Origin: an uncultured Muribaculaceae bacterium
GTDB lineage: Bacteria; Bacteroidota; Bacteroidia; Bacteroidales; Muribaculaceae
Length of the DNA: 49,500 nt
NCBI GenBank assembly: GCA_910578035.1
Contig: CAJTOB010000015.1
Location: 1 to 49,500, forward strand
Reading direction: 5' to 3'
The position numbers were made by a program, and so were the translations under genes. Positions 39,749 through 47,959 of this stretch are shown one piece after another (position 1 is the first letter of the stretch; the number at the start of each line of letters is the position of its first letter). A model generated the notes under the pieces. That model did no database searches and had not been told where the DNA came from. It worked only from the letters and a program-made list of their open reading frames with translations.

Positions 39749-39815
39749 ATCAGAAATCAGTTATGAGTTGAAGCGGTATTGCGAAGATAGGACTAAAAAA
39801 TCTGCTTTGCAAATT

Positions 39816-41987
39816 TTATCGAAGATATTTTTCGCGCAGCTGTCGGGCGATGTGCACGGGATTGGCATCGGAGACGGGTGTCGTGGGGTCTTTTTGGAGC
39901 GCCCATGAGCCTTCCCATTCTTTTATCCGGGCAGTGACAGCGGCCTCGTCGAAGGCGCGCCCTTCTTCCATGGCTTTGATTACGGCGTCGGTAAACATCT
40001 TCCATCTTTGGCCGTAGAAACCGGCGAGGAGGCCGCTCCACTGGCGGTTGGCATAGTCGTTGAGTTTCTTGTCGGTATAACCCCAGATGGAGAGTATTGT
40101 GCGTGCGTTTTTCTCGTATGCGTCGGCTTCTTCGGGCGTAGTGCCGCGGCTTCGGGCCGCCTCAATCCAGTGCGAGAGCGAGAATTGAGGGTCTGTGGCG
40201 AGGAGGGCGTCGAGCCCGGCGATGATTCCGTTCATTCTGGCGGCTTCTGCTTTGGCGGCCTCCAGATTTCCGTCGGCATATGCTTTTGAGAAGCGGTTGC
40301 GGCTGTGGTTGAATTCGTTGCCGAGAGCCTGGCGGGTCACATTCATCACGTCGTAGCGGTATGCGGCGTTGTCGTCGATTCCGTCTGCGTCCAGAAGGAG
40401 GTCGAGGGTGCGCAGCAGGGCCGCGTCGGAGTAGTGGTAGCGGGGCGAGGTGTATGAGCCGTTCGGTTTGTCGAGTGCGGGGCGGGCGTTAGTGAGGCAA
40501 GCATTGCCTACGTATGTGCGGCCAACGTAGACGCTGTCGGCCATCAGTTGCCATGCGTCGGCGACCGAAGGCGCCTTGTCGCCGCCTCTGGAGCGCGCCC
40601 ATATGGCGGCCCAGTCGTTGGCGCTCATGGCGGGGGCCCATGCTTTTGCGAGCATGAATTCGTGCATCACGGGGTTGCAGTCCAGGCCTTCGAGGGTGCC
40701 ACCGAGTCCGGTGAGGTTTTCGCCTCCGTCGGCGAGAACTTTAGATATTTTGGTGTCGATGTCGTGGAGATTGCCGTTTATCATTGTGTTTCCGCCGAAG
40801 TTGCCGAGGTAGCACCATATGTAGGGCTTTCCGAAATAGCGGTCGTTACGGCGCCAAATCTCGATGTTGTCGCAGAAATAGTCGAGCAGTAGCATATTGT
40901 CGCCTTCGACGCCTTCGAGGAAGGCCTTCATGCGCGGTTTGGTCCAGTGCTTGCGGTCGTAGTAGAAGTTCCATGTCATCTGCAGCCACCGGGCGTCGGG
41001 GTCGGCTGCGCGCAGTGTGGCGAAGATGCCTTTAGAGGCGTTGAAGAGGTAGTTTTCGCTCCAGTCGGGCGAGTCGACTTCGTTGAAGGGGTCTATTCCA
41101 TATATATGGTCGGTGCCGTAGAGGCCGGTCTGAGTTTCGATGAAGCGTTTCTGGACTTCTGCATATAGCGGGTCGGAGGGGCTGAGGAAGTAGCAGCGGT
41201 CGGCCTGCGGGAACTCGCCCCAGACGCTGTGTTCGGTGATGTCTGCGGTGGGGAAATGCTTTGCGAGAGCGGCGGGCACGTGGCCGGCGAAAGCAGGAAG
41301 CACGGGTGTCATGCCCAGTTCGCGCTCGCGGTCGAGAATCTGTTTCTGAAGGGCTTCCTGCGAGTCGAGCCAGGCTAAACTGAGCGGGCCCTGGAAGCAG
41401 TCGATATTGTTCATCCAGTGCCACGGCAGATGGGCGGGGCCGGTGAACGAAGAGCGGATTTCCTCGTCGGAGAGGCCGAGACCGCGCCATGTGAGACACC
41501 ATGTTTTTTCAGCACCTGTCATGGCGAGGGGCATGTTGACGCCGTTGAGAGCCATCCAGTCGATGAATCGCTCCCATTGAGGCCACTGCCAGTATGGCAT
41601 CGTGTAGCCGAATGTGCAGTAGTTTAGGAAGAAACGAGTGTCTACGGCTGCGCGGGCGCCGTATGTGGTGTCGGGTATTGCTATTTTGTCGGGCACCTGC
41701 ACGGGTTCGGAGTCGTACCACGACACATTTGTGCCGAGCCAGCGGCGAAGATAGTTATTGAATCCGACGGCCATTGAGATTGAATTGTTGCCTTCGATGA
41801 GCACTTTGCCATCGCGGGCCGAGATTGCAAAAGTATCGACGGGCGACTCGATGGTCTCGAATATGATGTTGTCGGCGACAGAAGGGGCTATTCGGGCCGC
41901 GATAGCGGCGGCAGTCTGAGGCCCGGAGGAGGCGGCAGCTGTAGCGACGGCGAGGGAGGACATCAGGACAGCTATAAATTTTTTCAT
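39816..41987 (-). CDS. GH89 alpha-N-acetylglucosaminidase
   Basis: A 723-residue exported hydrolase homologous to human NAGLU, which removes terminal alpha-1,4-linked GlcNAc, for example from mucin glycans or heparan sulfate. Signal peptide: residues 1-19 (FIAVLMSSLAVATAAAS). Domains: a small N-terminal alpha/beta domain, then the barrel with RFFLNYCTFGYTMPYWQWPQW, VNMPLAMTGAEKTW, a Glu in IYGIDPFNEVDSP and a Glu in GGTLEGLDCNPVMHEF (the two catalytic acids by analogy), and an all-helical C-terminal domain (YRYDVMNVTRQALGNEFNH and on). It has a good promoter upstream and no PUL (SusCD) neighbours. It may serve mucin foraging. Confidence 0.9.
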   Translation of the reverse strand: MKKFIAVLMSSLAVATAAASSGPQTAAAIAARIAPSVADNIIFETIESPVDTFAISARDGKVLIEGNNSISMAVGFNNYLRRWLGTNVSWYDSEPVQVPDKIAIPDTTYGARAAVDTRFFLNYCTFGYTMPYWQWPQWERFIDWMALNGVNMPLAMTGAEKTWCLTWRGLGLSDEEIRSSFTGPAHLPWHWMNNIDCFQGPLSLAWLDSQEALQKQILDRERELGMTPVLPAFAGHVPAALAKHFPTADITEHSVWGEFPQADRCYFLSPSDPLYAEVQKRFIETQTGLYGTDHIYGIDPFNEVDSPDWSENYLFNASKGIFATLRAADPDARWLQMTWNFYYDRKHWTKPRMKAFLEGVEGDNMLLLDYFCDNIEIWRRNDRYFGKPYIWCYLGNFGGNTMINGNLHDIDTKISKVLADGGENLTGLGGTLEGLDCNPVMHEFMLAKAWAPAMSANDWAAIWARSRGGDKAPSVADAWQLMADSVYVGRTYVGNACLTNARPALDKPNGSYTSPRYHYSDAALLRTLDLLLDADGIDDNAAYRYDVMNVTRQALGNEFNHSRNRFSKAYADGNLEAAKAEAARMNGIIAGLDALLATDPQFSLSHWIEAARSRGTTPEEADAYEKNARTILSIWGYTDKKLNDYANRQWSGLLAGFYGQRWKMFTDAVIKAMEEGRAFDEAAVTARIKEWEGSWALQKDPTTPVSDANPVHIARQLREKYLR

Positions 41988-42034
41988 GGAGCAGGTTTAT
42001 TTATGTGTTATAGACAAGTGCTTAATTGATTTTG

Positions 42035-42066
42035 CAAAAATAATTTAAATTATCTAAAGTGCCAAA
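42035..42066 (-). promoter_or_regulatory. promoter of the GH89 gene
   Basis: The minus strand has TTTG (42066-42063), a 20-base spacer and TATTTTTG (42042-42035). The start would be near 42031, with a leader of about 44 bases to the ATG at 41987. Confidence 0.7.
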
Positions 42067-42160
42067 ATCTTTCTCAAATTTACTTAAAACGCATAGTCAC
42101 TTGCATGAAAAGCGCGTTATTCATGTACCATTTTTATTTATTATTCTAATCTCTCCGATT

Positions 42161-42673
42161 ATGGCAAACCAAACGTTTCAAGCAAAACTTCTTTCAGTTC
42201 AGCGCAATCTGCTGAACTTCGCATATACGCTTACTTCCAACCGCGACGACGCTTACGACCTCTTGCAGGATACGACACTGAAGGCGCTCGATAACGAGGA
42301 TAAATATGTGGCAAACACCAATTTCAAGGGTTGGGTGTTTACCATCATGCGTAATCTGTTTATCAATAAATATCGCCAGAATATGAGGCTTTCGGTGGTA
42401 GTTGACCGTTCGGACGACCTCTATCAGCTCAATCTGTCGCAGGATTCGGGCCTCGACACTCCTGAGGGCTCGGTAGCGATGCATGAAATCAACAGGGTCA
42501 TTGCGGGTTTCGCACCTGAATACAGAGTGCCCTTCTCTATGTTTGTGGCCGGCTACAAATATGCGGAAATAGCGCAGCACATGGGGCTGCCTCTGGGTAC
42601 GGTGAAGAGCCGCATATTCCTTGCCCGCAAGAAACTGCAGGCGATTCTGTCGGATTATCGCTACGGAGAGTGA
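42161..42673 (+). CDS. ECF-like RNA polymerase sigma factor
   Basis: A 170-residue sigma-70 family protein of the ECF class. Region 2 (about residues 10-75) has DAYDLLQDTTLKAL and GWVFTIMRNLFINKYR. Region 4 (about 115-165) has PFSMFVAGYKYAEIAQHMGLPLGTVKSRIFLARKKLQ. The ATG at 42161 (MANQTF) is chosen over an in-frame ATG-less upstream reading, since the upstream residues are not like the family. No anti-sigma gene is adjacent. The next gene (DUF4294) is unrelated. ECF sigma factors without a neighbour anti-sigma occur in Bacteroidetes as housekeeping stress regulators. No recognisable -7 TTTG lies upstream, so its own control may differ. Confidence 0.88.
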   Translation: MANQTFQAKLLSVQRNLLNFAYTLTSNRDDAYDLLQDTTLKALDNEDKYVANTNFKGWVFTIMRNLFINKYRQNMRLSVVVDRSDDLYQLNLSQDSGLDTPEGSVAMHEINRVIAGFAPEYRVPFSMFVAGYKYAEIAQHMGLPLGTVKSRIFLARKKLQAILSDYRYGE

Positions 42674-42726
42674 GCAATAAAAGGCGCCGGCTACACGTTA
42701 TATTATGAAACCCTCAAACTTCTTAT

Positions 42727-43401
42727 ATGATGTGTCGCGCTGTCATATGTGTATTGCTGCTTCTCTCTGCTGTTATTGGCTCAGAGGCCCGCAACAACAA
42801 GAAAGAGGCTGCCGAAAGGGCGGCTGTAGAGGCCATGCGCGAAGCTGCCGAAGCGACTCCGACCCTGGTGCGCGACCCTTATCGCAGTTATTCGTGGCGC
42901 ATAGATGAAGAGGGCGATACCGTTGCGGTCATAAATCTGCGCGAACTTACTGTTTTTCCTCCCGAAAAGTTTAAAAATCGTAAGGAGGAAGAGTTTTTCT
43001 GGCGCACGGTGCGCGATGTGAAGCTGACCCTTCCATATGCCAAACTTATAGCCGAGACGCTTGTGGAGACATATGAATATATAGAGACTTTTCCTACGCA
43101 GAAAGAGCGCGAGGATTATCTGAAATCGATGGAAAAGGCTCTTTTCGAGCAGTATAAGCCTGTGCTTAAACGTTTTTCGAAGCGGCAGGCCAAGGTGCTG
43201 ATAAAGCTGATACAGCGCGAGACGCATCAGTCGAGCTATGATATTGTGAAGGCTTTTCTGGGCACCTTTCGCGCCACTTTCTGGCAAGGCTTCGGCAAAT
43301 TGTTCGGCGTGAGTCTCAAGAGCGAATTCAAGCCCGGCAAGAATAAGGAAGATGCCACTCTCGATCGCATAGCACGCCGGGTTGAGCAGGGCACTATTTA
43401 A
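42727..43401 (+). CDS. DUF4294 protein
   Basis: A 224-residue exported protein with a signal peptide (CRAVICVLLLLSAVIGSEA). The body fits DUF4294: DEEGDTVAVINLRELTVFPPEKFKN, FWRTVRDVKLTLPYAKLIAETL, FEQYKPVLKRFSKRQAKVLIKLIQRETHQSSYDIVK and LGTFRATFWQGFGKLFG. The function is unknown. The gene is placed directly before xerD (15 bases), a conserved pair in Bacteroidales. The ATG at 42727 or 42730 is used. The charged region after the signal is rich in Ala and Glu. Confidence 0.85.
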   Translation: MMCRAVICVLLLLSAVIGSEARNNKKEAAERAAVEAMREAAEATPTLVRDPYRSYSWRIDEEGDTVAVINLRELTVFPPEKFKNRKEEEFFWRTVRDVKLTLPYAKLIAETLVETYEYIETFPTQKEREDYLKSMEKALFEQYKPVLKRFSKRQAKVLIKLIQRETHQSSYDIVKAFLGTFRATFWQGFGKLFGVSLKSEFKPGKNKEDATLDRIARRVEQGTI

Positions 43402-43416
43402 TTATGAATTAGGGGT

Positions 43417-44316
43417 ATGAATCTGAGGAAGGAGTATGAGGCTTATCTGCTGCTTGAGCGCGGTCTGTCGGAGAATACGCGGCTTGGTTATATGGCCGAT
43501 TACGACAGGCTTGCGGCATGGTTCGAGCAGACCGGAAACAGCGCCGAGAGTGCGACACAGACCGAACTGGGCGCTTTTCTTGATACCCTTCATGAGCTTG
43601 GCATAGCGCCGCGCTCGCAGGCCCGCATAGTGTCGGGGATAAAGAACTATTATAAATTTCTGCTTGTGGAAGGGCTGCGCGGCGATAATCCGTCGGCTTT
43701 GCTCGATGTGCCTCATCCGGGCCGTAAACTGCCCGAGGTGCTTACCATAGACGAAATCAATGCCATGGCCCGGTGTGTCGACATGGACTCTGACCAGGGG
43801 CTTCGCAATCGTGCGATTCTGGAAATGCTTTATGGCTCGGGGCTGCGAGTGAGCGAATTGTGCGCGTTGGAACGCAGCCGTCTTTATTTCGACGAGGGCT
43901 TTGTGCTGGTGACGGGCAAGGGCTCTAAAGAGCGTATGGTGCCGATGTCGGAACCTTCCATCGAATTTACGAAACAATATCTGGAGCGTCGCGACGCCGA
44001 AGGGCCCGATCCGAAGCCGGGCGAAGAGGCATATGTGTTTCTGAATCGTCGCGGCTCCCACCTCACGCGGGTAATGATATTCTATATAGTCCGTGAGCTT
44101 GCCGGGCTGGCGGGGGTGAGGCGCACTATTTCGCCCCATACCCTGCGTCACAGTTTTGCAACGCATCTGCTCGAAGGCGGCGCCAACCTCAGGGCCATAC
44201 AGCAGATGCTTGGCCATGAGTCGATAGGAACTACCGAAATCTATCTCCACATGGACAATACGCGCCTTCGCGAAGAAATTCTTCAGCATCACCCCCGCAA
44301 CCTGCGCGGCTGCTGA
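43417..44316 (+). CDS. xerD: tyrosine recombinase XerD
   Basis: A 299-residue site-specific recombinase. N-terminal core-binding domain (about residues 1-100; LLERGLSENTRLGYMADYDRL), then the catalytic domain with Arg in GSGLRVSELCAL, Lys in GKGSKERMVPM, HTLRHSFATHLLEGGANLRAIQ, LGHESIGTTEIYLHMD with the nucleophile Tyr. HPRN and the family ending (HHPRNL) are typical of XerD. It works with XerC (39748) at dif for chromosome dimer resolution. It is 15 bases after DUF4294, probably co-transcribed. Confidence 0.92.
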   Translation: MNLRKEYEAYLLLERGLSENTRLGYMADYDRLAAWFEQTGNSAESATQTELGAFLDTLHELGIAPRSQARIVSGIKNYYKFLLVEGLRGDNPSALLDVPHPGRKLPEVLTIDEINAMARCVDMDSDQGLRNRAILEMLYGSGLRVSELCALERSRLYFDEGFVLVTGKGSKERMVPMSEPSIEFTKQYLERRDAEGPDPKPGEEAYVFLNRRGSHLTRVMIFYIVRELAGLAGVRRTISPHTLRHSFATHLLEGGANLRAIQQMLGHESIGTTEIYLHMDNTRLREEILQHHPRNLRGC

Positions 44317-44335
44317 AGCCCCTCGAATCTTCTAA

Positions 44336-44367
44336 TTTGTAATTGCGGTTCATTTGTGCTATTTTTG
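44336..44367 (+). promoter_or_regulatory. promoter of the GH92 operon, decides its start
   Basis: TTTG (44336-44339), a 20-base spacer and TATTTTTG (44360-44367) match the consensus. Transcription begins near 44371, so the upstream GTG at 44356 is outside the mRNA and the GTG at 44386 becomes the likely start. Confidence 0.7.
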
Positions 44368-44385
44368 CGCAAAAGAACCTATACT

Positions 44386-46641
44386 GTGAAAAAAACTGTC
44401 ATTTTTACCATAGCTCTGGCGGGGGCATGCCTTTCGGCAGTCGCCGATAGACCACCGAGCGATTTTGTAGACCCTAAAATAGGCTCCGAGGGGCTTGGGC
44501 GTGTGTTTATAGGGCCGTCGTATCCTTTCGGCATGGTAAAGCCGTCGCCCGACTGCACACCGTCGCCCAACAGCGGGTGGCTGCCGATGCCGGAGCGCGT
44601 CGACGGGTTCAGCCAGGTGCATGTGAGCGGCACCGGCGGTGGCCCAAAGTATGGCAACATACTGATAATGCCGTTTGTAGACGGTATGAACAGCACCACG
44701 CACTACGACCGTCGCCGAACGGAGACCATAGAACTGGGTTACTATTCGACCGTGCTTGACGGTAGCGGCATTTCGGTGGAGGCGACGGCGGCTCCGCGCA
44801 CGTCGGTGTATCGCATTTCATACCCCGGCGCCAAAGAGGAGAAAGGGCTGGCTGTAGATGCCGGGTTCTTCCTCGGCGAGAATCCTGTGCCCGATGCCCG
44901 CGAGGCGCAGCAGTTTGTGGGCTCGCAGATAGAGATAGTGGGCAACAACGCAGTCCAGGGCTATTCGCGGATACGCGGCGGCTGGAACAATGGCCGCGCA
45001 TATACGGTTTATTTCTACGCCGAAACCTCGGTGCCCTTCGTGCAGACGGTGACGTGGCGCGACTCGGTGATTTCCGATGCCCGATTCCAGACCGACCACG
45101 GCACCAAGACAGGCGCTCTGCTTCGTTTTGCCGACGATACGCAGGCGGTGCAGGTGAATGTGGGTATCTCATTTTTAAGTGAACTCAAGGCGCGCGAAAA
45201 CGCGCAGGCAGACGCCGGAGGCAAGACCTTCGACGAGGTCCGTGCCGGGCTGCTGGCGGCTTGGAACGATATTCTCGGACGAGCCGAGCTTGCGCCTTCG
45301 ACCCCGGAGAGGCTTAAGCGAATGTTCTACACCGGGCTGTATCACACCATGATAATGCCCTCTGACCGCACGGGCGAGAATCCGCTGTGGAACGACCCTG
45401 TGCCGTACTACGACGATTTCTATGCCATCTGGGACACCTACCGCACATCGATGCCGCTGATTACGCTCCTCGCGCCAGCAAGGCAGACCGATATTGTCAA
45501 TTCTCTCATCAATATAGGTAAGCGCGACGGCTACATGCCCGATGCCCGCAGCGGCAACGCCAACGGCCGCACCCAGGGTGGTTCGAACGCTGAAATAGTC
45601 ATTGCCGACGCTTATGCCAAGGGGCTCGGCGGAATAGACTATGCCGAGGCGCTGAAACATATGCTCAAGGACGCCACCGTAGACCCCGGCGCAAATGCCG
45701 AGGCCGAAGGGCGCGGCGGTCTGCGCGAGTATATGGAATATGGCTATATTCCGCACGGCATAGACCGTGCCGGCAACCGCACGGTAGAATACAGCTTCTG
45801 CGACTGGGCCGTGGCGCAGGTGGCGCGCGGGCTCGGTCATGAGGATATCTACACCGAGTTTATGGAGCGCTCGCACAATTGGCGCAATCTATGGCGCGCC
45901 GACTATGAGCACGACGGCGTGAAAGGCTTTATAATGCCTCGCGGCCGCAACGGGGAGTGGCTCGACTCGATACCGTTCGGCCACTCGCGCCTGGTGAGAC
46001 CAAAGTATGAGTATACGCCGGTGACATTCGAGGGGCCGTGGTACACACCGTGGTGGAGCATGTTCTTTTACGAGGCATCGTCTTGGGAATACTCGCTGAG
46101 CATGCCTCACGATGTAGATAATCTTATAGAGGCCTGCGGCGGCCCCAAAGCCATGCGCGCACGACTCGATAAATTTTTCGACAAAGAATATTTCAATGTA
46201 AACAATGAGCCCTCGTTCCTGTCGCCATGCCTGTATCATTGGCTCGGACGGCCCGACCTGACGTCGGAGCGCGTGGCGGAGATAATAGCGGCAAACTACA
46301 GCGACGGGCCCGTCGGGCTCCCGGGCAATGACGACTCGGGGGCGATGTCGTCGTGGCTTGCATTCCATATGACAGGACTTTACCCTAATGCCGGACACGA
46401 TTACTATCTCATACATTCGCCGATGGTGGAGAGCACTACTTTCCATCTGGAGAACGGGCGCGATTTTACAGTCAGGGCGCGAGGCTTTTCACCGAAAAAG
46501 CCGTATATAACTGGTGCGCGTCTTAATGGCGAGGATTATCCCTATTCAACCATAAGGCACGCCGACATTCTTGCCGGCGGTGTGCTCGAACTCGAAATGG
46601 GTGCCGCGCCGTGCTCATGGGGCAAAAAAATGTGGAAATGA
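44386..46641 (+). CDS. GH92 alpha-mannosidase
   Basis: A 751-residue exported exo-alpha-mannosidase of the GH92 family, which in Bacteroides trims alpha-mannose from N-glycans or yeast mannan with Ca2+. Signal peptide: KKTVIFTIALAGACLSAVA. N-terminal beta-sandwich with FVDPKIGSEGLG and GPSYPFGMVKPSPDC. Catalytic (alpha/alpha)6 domain: YAIWDTYRTSMPL, TQGGSNAEIVIADAYAKGL with the active-site Glu region, VNNEPSFLSPCLYHW and LPGNDDSGAMSSW with the Asp pair. No canonical ATG: the first in-frame initiation codon after the transcription start is GTG at 44386. It forms an operon with the small secreted gene after one base. No SusCD neighbours. Confidence 0.9.
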   Translation: MKKTVIFTIALAGACLSAVADRPPSDFVDPKIGSEGLGRVFIGPSYPFGMVKPSPDCTPSPNSGWLPMPERVDGFSQVHVSGTGGGPKYGNILIMPFVDGMNSTTHYDRRRTETIELGYYSTVLDGSGISVEATAAPRTSVYRISYPGAKEEKGLAVDAGFFLGENPVPDAREAQQFVGSQIEIVGNNAVQGYSRIRGGWNNGRAYTVYFYAETSVPFVQTVTWRDSVISDARFQTDHGTKTGALLRFADDTQAVQVNVGISFLSELKARENAQADAGGKTFDEVRAGLLAAWNDILGRAELAPSTPERLKRMFYTGLYHTMIMPSDRTGENPLWNDPVPYYDDFYAIWDTYRTSMPLITLLAPARQTDIVNSLINIGKRDGYMPDARSGNANGRTQGGSNAEIVIADAYAKGLGGIDYAEALKHMLKDATVDPGANAEAEGRGGLREYMEYGYIPHGIDRAGNRTVEYSFCDWAVAQVARGLGHEDIYTEFMERSHNWRNLWRADYEHDGVKGFIMPRGRNGEWLDSIPFGHSRLVRPKYEYTPVTFEGPWYTPWWSMFFYEASSWEYSLSMPHDVDNLIEACGGPKAMRARLDKFFDKEYFNVNNEPSFLSPCLYHWLGRPDLTSERVAEIIAANYSDGPVGLPGNDDSGAMSSWLAFHMTGLYPNAGHDYYLIHSPMVESTTFHLENGRDFTVRARGFSPKKPYITGARLNGEDYPYSTIRHADILAGGVLELEMGAAPCSWGKKMWK

Positions 46642-46642
46642 C

Positions 46643-47182
46643 ATGAAACGCTATTTTATCTTTATTGTAATTGCTTTTGTTTCCGTTCTGTCGCTTTCGG
46701 CGGAGTGCCGTCGCGACAGTGTGAAACTGACATATAAACTGCACGGGCAGACACGCCGCTTCACCGCCGTGTTCACGCACGGCGCCGACAGCGGCATTCG
46801 CATGGACTGGGCCATAGAGCGCAATCTGAAAATGTGGCGTGGCAGCTACACGATGACGGCGGCAGCCCTTGCCTCGGCCCGTAGCATGAGCTATCTCATG
46901 CCCGAGGACGGGCGGCATGTGACGCTGCCCGACGGCGAGACATTTGCTCTCCTTTCGCGTGCGGCTCTGGAGGCTCTGAAGACAGACGGCACCGCGGAGT
47001 GGGCCGGAACTGTATATAGGCTCAAGGAGGCGAAAGACGGTCTGGTCTATGCAGTAGACACCATAGAAGGCGCTGAAATCAGTGTGCTCGACAACGCCGA
47101 TTTTCCGCTGGTTATGTCGATGGCCGGAAACCCTCTTGAAATCAACTGGACGGCCGAAATTTTGCAGAACGGAGCTTTTTAA
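46643..47182 (+). CDS. small exported protein of unknown function
   Basis: A 179-residue exported protein starting one base after the GH92 stop. Signal peptide: KRYFIFIVIAFVSVLSLSAE. The body is beta-rich, with VKLTYKLHGQTRRFTAVFTHGADSGIRMDW, MWRGSYTMTAAALASAR, then LKEAKDGLVYAVDTIEGAEISVLD. I do not recognise a family. Co-transcription with the GH92 gene makes a role near the mannosidase possible, though no carbohydrate-binding motif is evident. The next gene has its own -7 box two bases after the stop, which closes the operon. Confidence 0.75.
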   Translation: MKRYFIFIVIAFVSVLSLSAECRRDSVKLTYKLHGQTRRFTAVFTHGADSGIRMDWAIERNLKMWRGSYTMTAAALASARSMSYLMPEDGRHVTLPDGETFALLSRAALEALKTDGTAEWAGTVYRLKEAKDGLVYAVDTIEGAEISVLDNADFPLVMSMAGNPLEINWTAEILQNGAF

Positions 47183-47183
47183 C

Positions 47184-47191
47184 TATTTTTG
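47184..47191 (+). promoter_or_regulatory. -7 box of the SIS-domain gene
   Basis: TATTTTTG at 47184-47191 begins two bases after the preceding stop, 20 bases before the ATG at 47212. A TTTG at 47161-47164 lies 19 bases upstream of it. Confidence 0.6.
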
Positions 47192-47211
47192 CTTCCCCAA
47201 AAACTTCTAAC

Positions 47212-47835
47212 ATGGACGAAGACGTTAAGAGCTCAATGCTTGAGATTCTCAGGGCGGAGAGCGAAGCAATAATGGCGATACCTGTTACCGACGCCTACGA
47301 AAAGGCCGTGGAAGCTATCGTGGAGCGTGTGCACCGCCAGGGCGGCAAGCTCGTGACGGCTGGCATGGGCAAGGCAGGGCAGATTGCCATGAATATAGCC
47401 ACAACATTCTCATCTACCGGCACTCCGGCCGTAAATCTTCACCCGAGCGAGGCCCAGCACGGCGACCTCGGTGTGGTGCAGAAGAACGATATAGTGCTGT
47501 TTATATCGAACAGCGGCAAAACACGCGAGATTATCGAACTGGTCGCGCTCCTGCACGGTCTCTACGAGGATATTCCCGTAATCGGCATCACCGGCACTCC
47601 CGGCAGCCCCCTTGCCGAGCTGGCCGACATATGCCTTTTCACGGCCGACAAGCCCGAAGTGTGCCCGCTGGGGCTCACTCCGACGACCTCTACTACGATG
47701 ATGACTGTGATTGGCGATGTGCTGGTTGTGAACGTGATGCGCCGCATTGGCTTCTCCCGTGCCGACTATGCCAAGCGTCATCACGGCGGCTATCTGGGCA
47801 TAGCCTCGCGCACTCCGGGCGATGTAATCAAATAA
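47212..47835 (+). CDS. SIS-domain sugar isomerase, KdsD-like without CBS domains
   Basis: A 207-residue cytoplasmic protein with one SIS fold. Motifs follow D-arabinose-5-phosphate isomerase (KdsD/GutQ): LVTAGMGKAGQIAMN, STGTPAVNLHPSEAQHGDLGVV, FISNSGKTREIIEL, GITGTPGSPLAE and a C-terminal HHGGYLG. Full-length KdsD proteins carry two CBS domains (about 320 residues); here the chain ends after the SIS domain. It might still interconvert ribulose-5-phosphate and arabinose-5-phosphate for Kdo, or act on another sugar phosphate. It is followed, after an inverted-repeat spacer, by a PfkB-like protein. The GC-poor spacer at 47839-47949 holds no gene. Confidence 0.85.
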   Translation: MDEDVKSSMLEILRAESEAIMAIPVTDAYEKAVEAIVERVHRQGGKLVTAGMGKAGQIAMNIATTFSSTGTPAVNLHPSEAQHGDLGVVQKNDIVLFISNSGKTREIIELVALLHGLYEDIPVIGITGTPGSPLAELADICLFTADKPEVCPLGLTPTTSTTMMTVIGDVLVVNVMRRIGFSRADYAKRHHGGYLGIASRTPGDVIK

Positions 47836-47838
47836 TCC

Positions 47839-47949
47839 GTGAACCCGTTGTGGTTTAAAAAGTTTATAAAGTTGAAAAAGTTGAGATAATAGTTCTGCCG
47901 TTCATTTTTCTTGACTTTCTGAACTCTTTACTTTTTTTACCCCGTTCAC
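47839..47949 (+). repeat. period-9 inverted arrays between SIS and PfkB genes
   Basis: GTGAAC (47839-47844) and GTTCAC (47944-47949) flank two facing period-9 arrays. The left array is TTTAAAAAG, TTTATAAAG, TTGAAAAAG, TTGAGATAA (47854-47889). The right array is TTTTTCTTG, ACTTTCTGA, ACTCTTTAC, TTTTTTTAC (47905-47940), roughly the reverse complement. The whole is an imperfect hairpin of about 110 bases, which may regulate or end transcription between the two genes. Confidence 0.7.
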
Positions 47950-47959
47950 TAACGTAGAT

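Noticed and set aside
42705..42908. A 67-codon frame overlapping the start of the DUF4294 gene
   Set aside because: It starts with an ATG 22 bases upstream in another frame but ends inside a conserved region of DUF4294, with no recognisable domain.
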